Assembly (NCBI GenBank): GCA_017625725.1
Contig: JAGAKH010000023.1
Span: 35,292-99,291, forward strand
From: Bacteroidales bacterium
GTDB lineage: Bacteria > Bacteroidota > Bacteroidia > Bacteroidales > UBA932
DNA: 64,000 bases
Direction of reading: 5' to 3'
The translations under genes and the position numbers were made by a program. The notes under the pieces were generated by a model. That model ran no database searches. It saw only the letters and a list, made by a program, of their open reading frames with translations, and had not been told where the DNA came from. Each line of letters begins with the position of its first letter. Position 1 is the stretch's first letter. Of this stretch, positions 41,185-51,427 are shown piece after piece.

Positions 41185-44100
41185 ATGAATATGTCTCTGA
41201 TTATGAAACGCCTGTCTCTGGCGGTGTCAGTCTTGCTGATCTGTCTTGGAGCAGGGGCACAGAATATCAGTCTGAGCTTTTCAGGGGCGTCTCTTTCTGA
41301 CGTCCTTCATGCAATGGAGGAACAGACGGACTGCTCCTTCATCTATGAGACAGCAGATCTGAACAAGGCTTCAAGCATAACGATTGAAGCGAAGAACAGG
41401 TCTCTGGTCTCTGTACTTAATGAAATCATCAAGGCACCTTTGAGCTATGAGATGAAAGGAAAGATAGTGATCATCTCATCGGCAAAACAAAGTGTACAGC
41501 CGCAGCCCTCGACAGAGATCCGCGTCAGCGGAACAGTAATGGATGCAGCAAACCATGATCCTCTTGTGGGACTCATGGTGATGATAAAGGGAACAACTGT
41601 CGGCACTACAACAGATCTTGACGGCCATTTTTCCATAACGGTACCGGACAGGGATGCCGTTCTTGTATTCGATTACATCGGATTCAAGCAGGAAGAGATA
41701 ACAGTAGGGTCGCATACCAAGCTCAATGTGGTCATGCATGAGGAACTTTCCGAGCTGGACGAGGTCGTTGTCGTGGGATATGGAACCCAGAAGAGACTGA
41801 CTGTCGTAGGAGCAGTTGACGGAGTGGCTCCGAAACAGCTTCAGCAAGGTACCACAAGGTCTCTGTCTAACAATCTTGCCGGTCAGCTTGCCGGTGTCAT
41901 TGCAGTGCAGAGGACAGGTGAGCCGGGCAAGGACAACTCGGACTTCTGGATTCGAGGCATAAGTACATTTTCAGGCAGTTCTTCACCTCTTGTGCTTGTC
42001 GATGGAGTTGAACGCTCTCTGAATGACATGGACCCTGCTGAAATAGAGTCCTTCTCCATCCTTAAGGATGCTGCTGCGAGTGCGGTATATGGTGTGCGGG
42101 GAGCCAACGGTGTCATCATCATCAACACCAAGCGTGGTGAGGTAGGAGCTCCGAAGGTCTCTGTCCGCTATGAAGCTGCCATGAGTGAACCTACTCAGCT
42201 TCCGGACTTCATCGGGGCTGCCGATTATATGGAGGTCATGAACGGCATCGCTTCTGATTCCGGCATCACTCTTCCTTATGGAAAGGAGCAGATAAGACTG
42301 ACAAGGACACAATACGACCCGGATCTTTATCCGGATGTCGACTGGATTGATGCAATCACCAACGATTATGCATATAACCAGCGTGTAAATGTCAATGTAA
42401 ACGGAGGTTCTCCTGTCCTGCGTTATAACATCACGACATCCATCTTCGATGAAAAGGGAATCATGGCTACGGATGATACCCAGTCATGGGACGGCAGCAC
42501 AGCTCTTACGAGGTATAATATCCGTTCAAATGTGGATGTGGACATCACAAGCACCACTCTGCTCAAGATCAACATCGGTGGCTATATCCAGCAGCAGAAT
42601 ACGTGCAACCATGACATCGAGGATCTTTTCAACATAGCCTTCAACACTCCGCCTGATGTACATCCGACAATATATTCAAACGGTCTTCTTGCCATCAAGG
42701 ACGGTAACCAGAATCCATGGGCTTCGGCTACTCAGAAGGGATTCAAGAGGATATCACGCTCAAAGATAGAGAGCCAGGCCACATTGGAGCAGGACTTCAA
42801 GTTCATCACACCTGGCCTCAAGGCACGAGTGACATTTGCCTTCGACAGCTCGAACCAGAGCACAGTGACCAGAGGCAAGACGCCGGACCTTTACAACGTT
42901 GCAAAATCACGTGATGACGATGGTAACCTGATCATGAACATCTACAGCTACGGTCAGGAATTCCTTTCACATTCAAGCAGCGGAACATACGGAGCCCAGT
43001 CCACCTACTTTGAAACCGCATTGTCATATAACAGGGATTTCGGCAAGAATTACCTTGATTTCATGCTCCTCTACAATCAGAGAAGCTATGACACAGGTGA
43101 TGTCCTTCCTTTCCGTGACCAGGGATTTGCAGGAAGATTCTCATATTCCTATGACAGAAGATATGTTGCCGAATTCAATTTCGGATACAATGGTTCCGAG
43201 AACTTTGCAAAGGGTCACCGTTTCGGATTCTTTCCTTCTGTAGCCCTCGGATGGCTTGCATCGGAAGAACCTTGGATGCAGTCCGTCAAACATATCATTT
43301 CAAAGCTAAAGCTCAGGGGTTCTTATGGAATAGTGGGAAATGATGACATTCAGGGACGCCGTTTCGCGTATATAACCACTCTCGGCACCAATGACGGATA
43401 TTCATGGGGAGCAGGCGGCAGCGGCGGTCATCATACTGTCGGAAATGATGCCCACATCGGCCGTTGGGAAGGTAATCAAGGTGTTGCAGACCTTACATGG
43501 GAGAAATCCGCAAAGCTTGATGTCGGATTTGAACTGGGTCTGTGGCACAGCTTCAATCTTCAGGTGGATTATTTCTATGAAAGAAGAAGCAATATCTTCA
43601 TGCAGAGAAACACCATCCCGGGTTCTGCCGGATTCATCAATGCTCCTTATGCCAACTACGGTATAGTGGACAATCATGGTGTGGACCTTTCCATGGAATT
43701 CAACAGGCAGTTCAACGAAGACTGGTTCCTCTCCATGAAGGGTACATTCACATATGCCCATAATACGATCATCGAAAAGGATGAAGCCCCTTCAGTGATC
43801 GGAACCTACCGTTCATTCACAGGTCAGTCCGTGTCTACACTGTATGGACTCACGGCAATAGGCCTGTTCACCGATGACGATTTTGTCGATCCGGCAACGG
43901 GCGAACTGAAGCCGGGCATTCCTCTTCAGTCCTATGGAAATGTACGTCCGGGAGACATCAGATATATGGATATGAACGGAGACAACATCATCAACGATGA
44001 GGACAAGGGTCCTATCGGAGGAACAGAAACTCCTGAAATCGTCTTCGGTCTGGGAGCCAGCCTCAGATGGAAGAACTGGGACCTGAGTGCCTTCTTCCAG

Positions 44101-44487
44101 GGTACTGCAAACACTTACAGGGTGATCGGAAGCGATCTCTTCCTGCCGGGAAGCGGCTCCGGTGTGCTGGGAAACATCCACTCCAACTACACTGACAGCT
44201 GGAGTGTGGATAATCCTCGCCAGGATGTATTCTATCCGAGATTCACCTATGGAACAAGCCAGAACAACAAGCAGGCTTCCACATGGTGGAAGAAGGATAT
44301 GAGCTTCATTCGTCTGAAGACACTTGAACTTGGCTATTCGTTCGATAAATTCAGAGTCTTCTTCAGCGGAAACAACCTCTTCTGTCTGTCAGGCTTCAAG
44401 CTTTGGGATCCGGAGATCGGAGCGAATGACGGTCTGATCTATCCGACGATGAGGACATTCTCCATAGGAGCTACGATTAACTTCTAA
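41185..44487 (+). CDS. SusC-family TonB-dependent transporter with STN signalling domain
   Basis: An 1100-residue outer-membrane transporter. Signal peptide ending LGAGAQ (ATGs at 41185, 41191 and 41203 are all possible starts), STN domain (about 27-78: LSDVLHAMEEQTDCSFIYE, SYEMKGKIVIIS), carboxypeptidase-regulatory-like domain (about 100-185), TonB-box region LDEVVVVGYGTQKR, plug (FSILKDAAASAVYGVRGANG) and barrel ending FSIGATINF. The STN domain is what contacts the periplasmic part of FecR encoded just upstream (38-base gap). Paired with SusD at 44500. Confidence 0.95.
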   Translation: MNMSLIMKRLSLAVSVLLICLGAGAQNISLSFSGASLSDVLHAMEEQTDCSFIYETADLNKASSITIEAKNRSLVSVLNEIIKAPLSYEMKGKIVIISSAKQSVQPQPSTEIRVSGTVMDAANHDPLVGLMVMIKGTTVGTTTDLDGHFSITVPDRDAVLVFDYIGFKQEEITVGSHTKLNVVMHEELSELDEVVVVGYGTQKRLTVVGAVDGVAPKQLQQGTTRSLSNNLAGQLAGVIAVQRTGEPGKDNSDFWIRGISTFSGSSSPLVLVDGVERSLNDMDPAEIESFSILKDAAASAVYGVRGANGVIIINTKRGEVGAPKVSVRYEAAMSEPTQLPDFIGAADYMEVMNGIASDSGITLPYGKEQIRLTRTQYDPDLYPDVDWIDAITNDYAYNQRVNVNVNGGSPVLRYNITTSIFDEKGIMATDDTQSWDGSTALTRYNIRSNVDVDITSTTLLKINIGGYIQQQNTCNHDIEDLFNIAFNTPPDVHPTIYSNGLLAIKDGNQNPWASATQKGFKRISRSKIESQATLEQDFKFITPGLKARVTFAFDSSNQSTVTRGKTPDLYNVAKSRDDDGNLIMNIYSYGQEFLSHSSSGTYGAQSTYFETALSYNRDFGKNYLDFMLLYNQRSYDTGDVLPFRDQGFAGRFSYSYDRRYVAEFNFGYNGSENFAKGHRFGFFPSVALGWLASEEPWMQSVKHIISKLKLRGSYGIVGNDDIQGRRFAYITTLGTNDGYSWGAGGSGGHHTVGNDAHIGRWEGNQGVADLTWEKSAKLDVGFELGLWHSFNLQVDYFYERRSNIFMQRNTIPGSAGFINAPYANYGIVDNHGVDLSMEFNRQFNEDWFLSMKGTFTYAHNTIIEKDEAPSVIGTYRSFTGQSVSTLYGLTAIGLFTDDDFVDPATGELKPGIPLQSYGNVRPGDIRYMDMNGDNIINDEDKGPIGGTETPEIVFGLGASLRWKNWDLSAFFQGTANTYRVIGSDLFLPGSGSGVLGNIHSNYTDSWSVDNPRQDVFYPRFTYGTSQNNKQASTWWKKDMSFIRLKTLELGYSFDKFRVFFSGNNLFCLSGFKLWDPEIGANDGLIYPTMRTFSIGATINF

Positions 44488-44499
44488 AATGACTGAAAC

Positions 44500-46371
44500 A
44501 TGAAGAACATCTTTAAATATATATTGATAGCATCCTCAATTCTTTGTGCCGCATCTTCATGCAACTGGCTTGATCAGGTTCCGGAAGATGAACTGACCTT
44601 GGAGATGGTGTTCAATGACAAGACCAGGACAGAAGACTGGCTTGCCGGTGTGTATGCCGGAATTGCCGATCCTTACTGGGACCACATGAAGTTTGCCGGC
44701 TATGATGCCATGAGTGATGACTGCACCCTGCCTCAGGCATGGACTACATTCGGATGGAATATCCTCAATATGGTGGCGGGAAACTGGTCTCCGGCTTCAG
44801 AATGGCAGATGAACTACTGGACGGAACTGCCTAAATACATTCGTTCCGCCTATATATTCATGGAAAACGTGAAGCCGCTTCCTAGTGCAGGCGTTCCTGC
44901 ATCGGAGGTCGAGCTCATGAAGAATGAGGCACGTTTCCTCATCGCCTATTATTATTGGCTGCTTCTGGAGTCCTACGGCCCGATTCCTTTCAGTCCTGGC
45001 CTGGTGTCTTCGGATGCCAGCTATGACGAGCTGATGCTCGAGCAGACTCCGTTCGACACCATCGTAGACTGGATCGACAACGAGCTGATAGAGACAGCAA
45101 AGAATCTCCCGGCATTCTATATAAACAACAACAAGTTCGGAAGGGCGACTTCAGTAATGTGCCATGCCGTGCGTGCCAGAATGCTTCTCTTCGCTGCTTC
45201 TCCTCTGGTCAACGGCAACAGCGACTATGCAGACTACAGGAACAAGTCAGGTGAGAACCTCTTCAGCACTGCTCCGTCTGAAGAAAAATGGAAAAGAGCG
45301 GCAGATGCCTGCAAGGAGCTTATAGAACTGGCCGAGTCAAACGGTTACGGACTTTATTATGAAATGAATGCTGCCGGTCAGATCGATCCCTTCCTTTCTT
45401 ACCAGAACATGATGTTTACAAGATGGAGTGACGGCAACAAGGAAATCCTTTTCCCACGTCCGGGAGGTTGCGACCTTTGGGATTATGAAAAGCATGCACA
45501 GCCTAGAGGAAGTGGAGGAAACGGTGCATTGGGTGTGAGCCAGTCACTTGTGGATGCCTTCTTCATGAAGAACGGTCTGCCGATTGACAACCCTATGTCA
45601 GGCTATAGTGAGACAGGATTCTCGACATCTTCTGACCTTAGGACCAATACATCCTGGAGCCTCGGCTCACCGACTGCAACTCCTGGTGAAATCACCACTG
45701 CAGGGACATATAACATGTATTGCAACAGGGAACCTCGCTTCTATGTAAGTGTACTTTATAACGATGCATGGTACAGACAGTCATCCCGCAGGACAGAATT
45801 CCATAATCACTCCATGGACGGCGGAGGATATGATTCTCCTCAGGCCGGTTATCTGATCAGAAAGAAGGTAAGCCCGGATGTGCATGTGATGAACAATACA
45901 TATGTCTATCGCCCAGGCATCCTTTATCGTCTCGGTGAGGTCTACCTGAACTATGCCGAGGCATTGAATGAATATGATCCCGGAAATCCTGATGTCCTGA
46001 TTTATCTGAACAAGATAAGGGAGAGAGCCGGAGTTCCGATGTATAATGATGGAAATGACCGTATTACAGTCAATGCTTCCGATAAGGAACTGATGCGTGA
46101 GCTCATCAGAAAGGAGAGAAGGGTGGAACTTTGTGTAGAGGGAATAAGATATAACGACCTTCGCCGCTGGAAAGAGGCAGAGGCCGTGCTTACCGGTCAG
46201 GTTGAAGGAATGAATGTCAATGCCACCGTAAAGGATGAATATTTCAGGCGAACCAAGCTGGACATTGTGCGAAGCTATAAGAAGGCCTTCTATTTCCAGC
46301 CGGTTCCGGCATCCGAAATGGACAAGAATCCTAATCTGGTCCAGAATCCTTATTGGCTGTCAAACGAATAA
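44500..46371 (+). CDS. SusD-family surface lipoprotein
   Basis: A 623-residue RagB/SusD lipoprotein (signal MKNIFKYILIASSILCAASSC, then NWLDQVPEDELT). Family features: NEARFLIAYYYWLLLESYGPIPF, YRLGEVYLNYAEALNE and the C-terminal RKERRVELCVEGIRYNDLRRW. It binds the substrate for the SusC at 41185, from which it is separated by 12 bases. Sequence alone does not reveal the ligand. Confidence 0.94.
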   Translation: MKNIFKYILIASSILCAASSCNWLDQVPEDELTLEMVFNDKTRTEDWLAGVYAGIADPYWDHMKFAGYDAMSDDCTLPQAWTTFGWNILNMVAGNWSPASEWQMNYWTELPKYIRSAYIFMENVKPLPSAGVPASEVELMKNEARFLIAYYYWLLLESYGPIPFSPGLVSSDASYDELMLEQTPFDTIVDWIDNELIETAKNLPAFYINNNKFGRATSVMCHAVRARMLLFAASPLVNGNSDYADYRNKSGENLFSTAPSEEKWKRAADACKELIELAESNGYGLYYEMNAAGQIDPFLSYQNMMFTRWSDGNKEILFPRPGGCDLWDYEKHAQPRGSGGNGALGVSQSLVDAFFMKNGLPIDNPMSGYSETGFSTSSDLRTNTSWSLGSPTATPGEITTAGTYNMYCNREPRFYVSVLYNDAWYRQSSRRTEFHNHSMDGGGYDSPQAGYLIRKKVSPDVHVMNNTYVYRPGILYRLGEVYLNYAEALNEYDPGNPDVLIYLNKIRERAGVPMYNDGNDRITVNASDKELMRELIRKERRVELCVEGIRYNDLRRWKEAEAVLTGQVEGMNVNATVKDEYFRRTKLDIVRSYKKAFYFQPVPASEMDKNPNLVQNPYWLSNE

Positions 46372-46383
46372 AAGGGTAATCAA

Positions 46384-47490
46384 ATGAAAAACAAGATATT
46401 ATCAACAGCAGCTTTGTTGTTCGTCCTGGCAGGATGCAACACTGAAGAGAATCCGTATGCACCGGTCGGGGGTGATCCCATCGCCATACAGTCAAGTGTA
46501 CAGGAAGTGGTTCTCGAGCAGTCCCGTGACAATGAGACAGCGGTGACATTCACCTGGAACAAGGGATTCGAGTACAATGACAATGTCAAGGTCACATATT
46601 GCTTCAAGATAGATGTAGCAGACAATAATTTCGAGACAGCGACCGAGCTGGAAGTGCTCGGAGACGATGTCTTTGAGAAAACTTATACTGTTGAACAGCT
46701 AAATGACCTGTGTCTGGAGCAGTGGAACATCACTCCGGGCGAGCCTGTAAGGCTTGAAGCCAAGGTGATCGCACGCCACACGGCAGACAAGTTCATCATG
46801 CCTCAGGTTGCTACCGTAGCCTTCGATGTCAAGACATATGAACTGACATCTTCTCCTCTATACATCATAGGAGATGCCATAACTGTTGATGGAAGGCCTA
46901 TAGGATGGAATCCTTCGAATGCCTTGAGGATGACCGAGGAGGTGCTTTCCCGCATATACAGCATCAAGTGCGACTTTACTCCGGGTGAATATCTTTTCCT
47001 CAGAAGCAACACTTCTCTTGACCCTGCTTATGGAAAGGGCAATGACAAGGCTATAGAGCTCTATGAGCAGAATGCCGTACGGCTTGTCATGGAACGCGAA
47101 CAGTCGTATACAGTAAGGGTGAATGTCAAGAAGGGAACGCTTGACCTTATATATCATCCTCAATATGATAACATCTACATGGTCGGCGACGCAACGCCTA
47201 ACGGATGGACTATCGAAGATGCTACTCCTCTTGTCTGGACGGAGAATACCGGAGAGTTTGTCTATGAAGGCCCTCTCAAGACCGGGGAACTCAAGTTTGC
47301 GGCTGGTGAGGCCTCATGGGATGTCCCATTCTATATGTCTGTTACTGCGGGACAGGAAGACCTTACCGTGACATCCGTCATGTTCGTTCCGCCGGGAGGT
47401 CCGGATAATAAATGGAAGATCACCGAAGCAGGAAACTACAGGATTACCCTTGATATCGATAAACTGAAGATAAAATTTGAAAAACTATAA
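46384..47490 (+). CDS. SusE/SusF-like surface glycan-binding lipoprotein
   Basis: A 368-residue lipoprotein (FVLAGC, then NTEENPYAP; acidic residues after the cysteine fit surface export). An N-terminal SusE domain (about 30-150, VVLEQSRDNETAVTFTWNKG) precedes two SusE/F-type beta-sandwich modules (LYIIGDAITVDGRPIGWNP and NIYMVGDATPNGWTIEDAT). Such modules bind starch in SusE/SusF but have other ligands elsewhere. Probably holds the glycan for the adjacent SusC/D pair. Confidence 0.85.
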   Translation: MKNKILSTAALLFVLAGCNTEENPYAPVGGDPIAIQSSVQEVVLEQSRDNETAVTFTWNKGFEYNDNVKVTYCFKIDVADNNFETATELEVLGDDVFEKTYTVEQLNDLCLEQWNITPGEPVRLEAKVIARHTADKFIMPQVATVAFDVKTYELTSSPLYIIGDAITVDGRPIGWNPSNALRMTEEVLSRIYSIKCDFTPGEYLFLRSNTSLDPAYGKGNDKAIELYEQNAVRLVMEREQSYTVRVNVKKGTLDLIYHPQYDNIYMVGDATPNGWTIEDATPLVWTENTGEFVYEGPLKTGELKFAAGEASWDVPFYMSVTAGQEDLTVTSVMFVPPGGPDNKWKITEAGNYRITLDIDKLKIKFEKL

Positions 47491-47507
47491 AATAATTAAA
47501 CTGAAAC

Positions 47508-49652
47508 ATGAAAAAGACATTAATCGCATTGCTTTCGATTTTCTCGATTGCCCTTGTTTCATCATGTCAGAAGGACGTGGTGGAAGAAAAGACAAATGAA
47601 CTTAAACCGATTGAAGTCACTGCATCGGAGAATCTTCTCGAGGTGACGTGGACAGACAACAGCGTCTATGCCGATCCTGTGACTTATAACGTGGTGTTCT
47701 CTCTCAAGGGAGGTTCAGACTCCCAGGTCTATGAACAGGCATCTGTAACAAGTCCGTTGACACATACCTCTGCAGCCGTACAGGCTCTGTTGGTGAATGA
47801 CTGGAAGGTTGCAGAAGGAAGCCAGGTCGCTGTGAATGTGGTTGTAAACGTCCTTCAGGGCGGAAAAGTGATTCACAGCAGTGATGCTGTCGAGGCTAAG
47901 GTTACTGTCGAGGCTTCGATCAAGCCGCTGGCTCTTTCGATTGATCCTCTTACAGTAGTCCTTTCTGAGGATTCATCAGATCAGACCGCTGTGACTTTCT
48001 CTTGGACTGATGAAAACAAATACTCGGATGTCTCTTATCGCCTTATCCTCAAGGCAGGAAGCAAGTCCGAGACTGTTGAGGCATCTGCTAAGGAACTTTC
48101 TTTCACAAATGCTGAATTCAATTCACTTGTAAGGGAAAAGCTCGGAATGGAAGCATCTGTCACAGCTGATGTCGAGGCTGTCGTCGAGGCTTACTCTGCT
48201 TCTGGCGTTCTTGCATCATCTTCAACTGTATTCTTCAGTGTCATGCCTTTCGGAAAGATGACCGAGTACAGTTCTCTTGCCGTAATGGGATCTGCAACTG
48301 CAGCCGGTGACAATGTGGCTTCTGCCATCGAAATGACAAAGGGTGAAGGTGCAGTGTTTACATGGAAAGGTGAGCTCAAGAAGGGCGGCAAGCTCCGTAT
48401 TCTTGTGGAGCCGGACGGAACGGCTGATGCGGACTGTCTCATCCCTTCATCAGATGAAAAGGAAATCGTGTCTGGAACACTTGAGAACATTATCCTTGAC
48501 AGGAAGACAGACGATCCTAGGAAGGAGTACAGCTGGACAGTTCCTGTATGGGGAATCTGGGAAATTACAGTAGATCTTGCTGAAAGAACCCTTCAGTTCG
48601 ACCTTGCTACCAGGAAATACAACAATATAGGAATGGTAGGACCTGCAACTCCTAACGGATGGGATGCAGTCAATCCGACACTCTTCACGACTACAGACAA
48701 GAAAGTCTTCACATGGGAAGGTTCCCTCAAGACAGGTACTATGCGTTTCCTCAATGATCCTTCTTCTGCCGGTTGGGAAGTTGACCAGTACATCGCTACA
48801 GAAGCTGACAAGGAAGTGATTTCAGGCGAGTCGCAGAGGATCGTCCTTGCTGCGGTAGGAGGTCCAAGAGGTGACAATATGTGGAAGGTCACTACTCCTG
48901 GAACATATAAGATCACAATTGATATTGACGAGATGACCATTCTTTATGAGCTCACAGGAAGCCTCATATCTTCTTTCAACAACATCAAGATGGTCGGTCC
49001 TGCTTCACCGGGCGGATGGGATTCGGCTAACATGACTCCTCTTCAGAAGGATGGTCAGGGCTGGAAATGGACAGGTCATCTCAATAATGGCGAAATAAAG
49101 TTCGTATGCAACCAGAACGGCAATGACTGGGGTGAAGCCCAGCTTCTTGCAAAGACTGAAGGTGCCGGAGTATCTGTTGCTGAAGGTACGGAATATACAT
49201 CCAATATAGGTGGTGACGACTGGAAGTGGGTAATCCGTAACAGCGGTAACTATACAGTCTCTATCGACGCATTCGGTAAGATAACCTACACAATCAATTC
49301 TCTTGATGTAGCAGATTCAAACTATCCTTCCCTCGGACTTATCGGTGATGCAGCTCCTAACGGATGGAACCAGTCTTATACAGAGTCTACCCTTCTTCCT
49401 GAAGGTAACGGCGTCTATGTGTGGACCGGTAATCTCAATGCTGGTGGTCTCCACATCATGTGTGATGTGACCAAGACTGACTGGTCAAGCCCTAGATTCA
49501 CAGCACCATACGGAGGTATTACAGCAGAGTCAGGCAAGAAGCTCCCTGTAGTATGGAAGCAGAACGATACGAACTGGAACATTCCTGAGGCAGGAACCTA
49601 TAAGGTTACAGTGAATGTAAACGAAATGACAATCAAATTTGAAAAACAGTAA
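47508..49652 (+). CDS. Multidomain SusE/SusF-like lipoprotein
   Basis: A 714-residue lipoprotein (LVSSC, then QKDVVEEKT). It has two SusE N-terminal-type beta domains (about 30-130 and 140-250; LLEVTWTDNSVYADPVTY and DQTAVTFSWTDENKYSDVSY) and four SusE/F-type modules, each opening with a VMGSAT/MVGPATPNGWD/MVGPASPGGWD/LIGDAAPNGWN signature (starting near 260, 370, 490 and 605). Four repeats is more than in classic SusF (three). The ATG of the next gene follows one base after its stop. Confidence 0.85.
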   Translation: MKKTLIALLSIFSIALVSSCQKDVVEEKTNELKPIEVTASENLLEVTWTDNSVYADPVTYNVVFSLKGGSDSQVYEQASVTSPLTHTSAAVQALLVNDWKVAEGSQVAVNVVVNVLQGGKVIHSSDAVEAKVTVEASIKPLALSIDPLTVVLSEDSSDQTAVTFSWTDENKYSDVSYRLILKAGSKSETVEASAKELSFTNAEFNSLVREKLGMEASVTADVEAVVEAYSASGVLASSSTVFFSVMPFGKMTEYSSLAVMGSATAAGDNVASAIEMTKGEGAVFTWKGELKKGGKLRILVEPDGTADADCLIPSSDEKEIVSGTLENIILDRKTDDPRKEYSWTVPVWGIWEITVDLAERTLQFDLATRKYNNIGMVGPATPNGWDAVNPTLFTTTDKKVFTWEGSLKTGTMRFLNDPSSAGWEVDQYIATEADKEVISGESQRIVLAAVGGPRGDNMWKVTTPGTYKITIDIDEMTILYELTGSLISSFNNIKMVGPASPGGWDSANMTPLQKDGQGWKWTGHLNNGEIKFVCNQNGNDWGEAQLLAKTEGAGVSVAEGTEYTSNIGGDDWKWVIRNSGNYTVSIDAFGKITYTINSLDVADSNYPSLGLIGDAAPNGWNQSYTESTLLPEGNGVYVWTGNLNAGGLHIMCDVTKTDWSSPRFTAPYGGITAESGKKLPVVWKQNDTNWNIPEAGTYKVTVNVNEMTIKFEKQ

Positions 49653-49653
49653 A

Positions 49654-51375
49654 ATGAAATGCTTCATAAGCCTTTTGGCGGTTTCCTGTATCTTCTTTGC
49701 TTCATGCAATTCTGAATTAAAGGAATCAGAAACCTCAAAAGTGGTGACTTCACTGCAGTTGTCCGCGACAGAATGTGTTCTGTCGCAGGACAACAATGTG
49801 GCGGAGGCATTGAAGATAGAGTGGTCCGGAGTAGACGGAAATCCTTCAGCAAAGACTCTCCTGTCTATAAGTGCAGAGGGAAACGATATGGTCTGGAGCA
49901 AGTCCTTTGATGGCGGCATAAGCTCATATGTGTTTTCAAGCTCTGCCTTGAATGCTCTTGTGGTCGACCATCTGAGGATCCAGCAGGAGAATCCGGTCGA
50001 ACTCAAGGTCAAGGTCTATGTCACAGCGTCGAAGGCATGGAAACTCAGCGATGATTCTGACAGTACTTACGTGAAGGTCAAGGCTTTCATACCGGTGTAT
50101 CCGGATCATCAGCATAAGGCACCAAGGTATTGGAGTCCATACGAGTACAACTTCCTGACCAATAAGTCAATGCCGGAGAGCGAGTGGAAAAGGAACATCG
50201 ACTGGGTGGCAGAAAACCTCAAGAACTACGGTTTTACCATGGTTTCTACAGACGGGTGGATGAATGAGACTGATGCCTTTGATGAAGACGGATATCTGGA
50301 CCGTCACTCCCTTCAGTGGGAGCATGATTATGGTTATTGGGCAGAGTATCTCGAGTCTAAGGGCATGATGCTCGGTGTCTATGCCAATCCTCTGTGGGTC
50401 CCATCCGGGGCGGCATCCGCAGGCTTGAAAATCAAGGGGACGGATATCCCGATAGAGGATATCATCAACCGTGGAGAGTATCATAACCATCACAACTATC
50501 TCTGGGTGCAGCTGGACAGGCCTGGTGCCGAGGAGTGGGTTCGTGGTTATGTTGACCACTATGCGGAGATGGGTGTAAGGTACCTCAGGGTAGATTTCAT
50601 GTCCTGGTATGAGGATGGCTATGACAAAGGATTCGGAAAGGTCGGACCGGACCGTCCTGACTGGATGTATCCTACAGCCTTGAGATGGATCCGTGAACAA
50701 TGCGACAAGCATGGAATGATATTCTCTCTTGTAATGCCGCATCTTTACAAAGACGCTGCTGTCGAGAAGAATTACGCCCATATGATCAGGATCGGAAACG
50801 ATACCGGTAAGGGAACCTGGTATATGTTCTCAGACAGGGATAAAGGAATACATTATAAGCACTGGTCTCAATATGCCAATCCTTTTGATGGTTTCATATA
50901 CTTCTCAAGGGTTAGCGGAAGGGGAAAGGTCATGCTTGACGGTGATTTCATCCGTCTGAATACATTTGAAAATGATGATGAATGCCGTTCCGTAGTAAGT
51001 ATAAATGTCATTGCCGGAGGTCCTTTGACAGTGGCGGATCTGTATCAGACAGCTGGAATCAGAGTGAAGTTCTATCAGAACAGGGAACTGCTGGCTCTTA
51101 TGGATGACGGCTTCGTAGGCAAACCGAAGTCAAATGATCCTTTGAGTGAGGACAGCCAGATATGGAACGGAGAAATGACTGATGGTGACGTGATCATTGC
51201 TGTCTTCAACAGGCATGCGGCTCAAAAAGAGTTCACGGTCAATGTAAAGGAATTCTGCTCTTTTACACCTAAGACCGTACGTGACATCTGGGAGCACAAG
51301 AATATCACGGTCCGTGACGAATATACTTTTTCTGTTCCTGCACATGGCTGTGTGGTTTACAGACTGGCAAAATAA
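49654..51375 (+). CDS. Lipoprotein with SusE-type N-terminal domain and GH27/GH36-like catalytic domain
   Basis: A 573-residue lipoprotein. The ATG at 49654 gives MKCFISLLAVSCIFFASC; an in-frame TTG at 49639 inside the previous gene is rejected. Residues about 30-140 (SLQLSATECVLSQDNNVAEA, core EALKIEWSG) match the SusE N-terminal domain of the two preceding proteins. The rest is a clan-D TIM barrel: GFTMVSTDGWM, MLGVYANPLWVP, the likely nucleophile in RYLRVDFMSWYEDG (Asp314), a candidate acid/base in RIGNDTGKGTW, and a C-terminal beta sheet. Alpha-galactosidase activity is the default guess; other alpha-linkages are possible. Confidence 0.75.
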   Translation: MKCFISLLAVSCIFFASCNSELKESETSKVVTSLQLSATECVLSQDNNVAEALKIEWSGVDGNPSAKTLLSISAEGNDMVWSKSFDGGISSYVFSSSALNALVVDHLRIQQENPVELKVKVYVTASKAWKLSDDSDSTYVKVKAFIPVYPDHQHKAPRYWSPYEYNFLTNKSMPESEWKRNIDWVAENLKNYGFTMVSTDGWMNETDAFDEDGYLDRHSLQWEHDYGYWAEYLESKGMMLGVYANPLWVPSGAASAGLKIKGTDIPIEDIINRGEYHNHHNYLWVQLDRPGAEEWVRGYVDHYAEMGVRYLRVDFMSWYEDGYDKGFGKVGPDRPDWMYPTALRWIREQCDKHGMIFSLVMPHLYKDAAVEKNYAHMIRIGNDTGKGTWYMFSDRDKGIHYKHWSQYANPFDGFIYFSRVSGRGKVMLDGDFIRLNTFENDDECRSVVSINVIAGGPLTVADLYQTAGIRVKFYQNRELLALMDDGFVGKPKSNDPLSEDSQIWNGEMTDGDVIIAVFNRHAAQKEFTVNVKEFCSFTPKTVRDIWEHKNITVRDEYTFSVPAHGCVVYRLAK

Positions 51376-51399
51376 TTTTCAGCCTAAACATATTTTTGG

Positions 51400-51407
51400 T
51401 ACTTTTG
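51400..51407 (+). promoter_or_regulatory. -7 box before GH65 gene
   Basis: TACTTTTG, 20 bases upstream of the GH65 ATG at 51428, matches TAnnTTTG. The -33 element is not clear. It suggests the GH65 gene can be transcribed apart from the sigma-controlled operon. Confidence 0.5.
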
Positions 51408-51427
51408 ACTGACTTTAATCAATCAAT

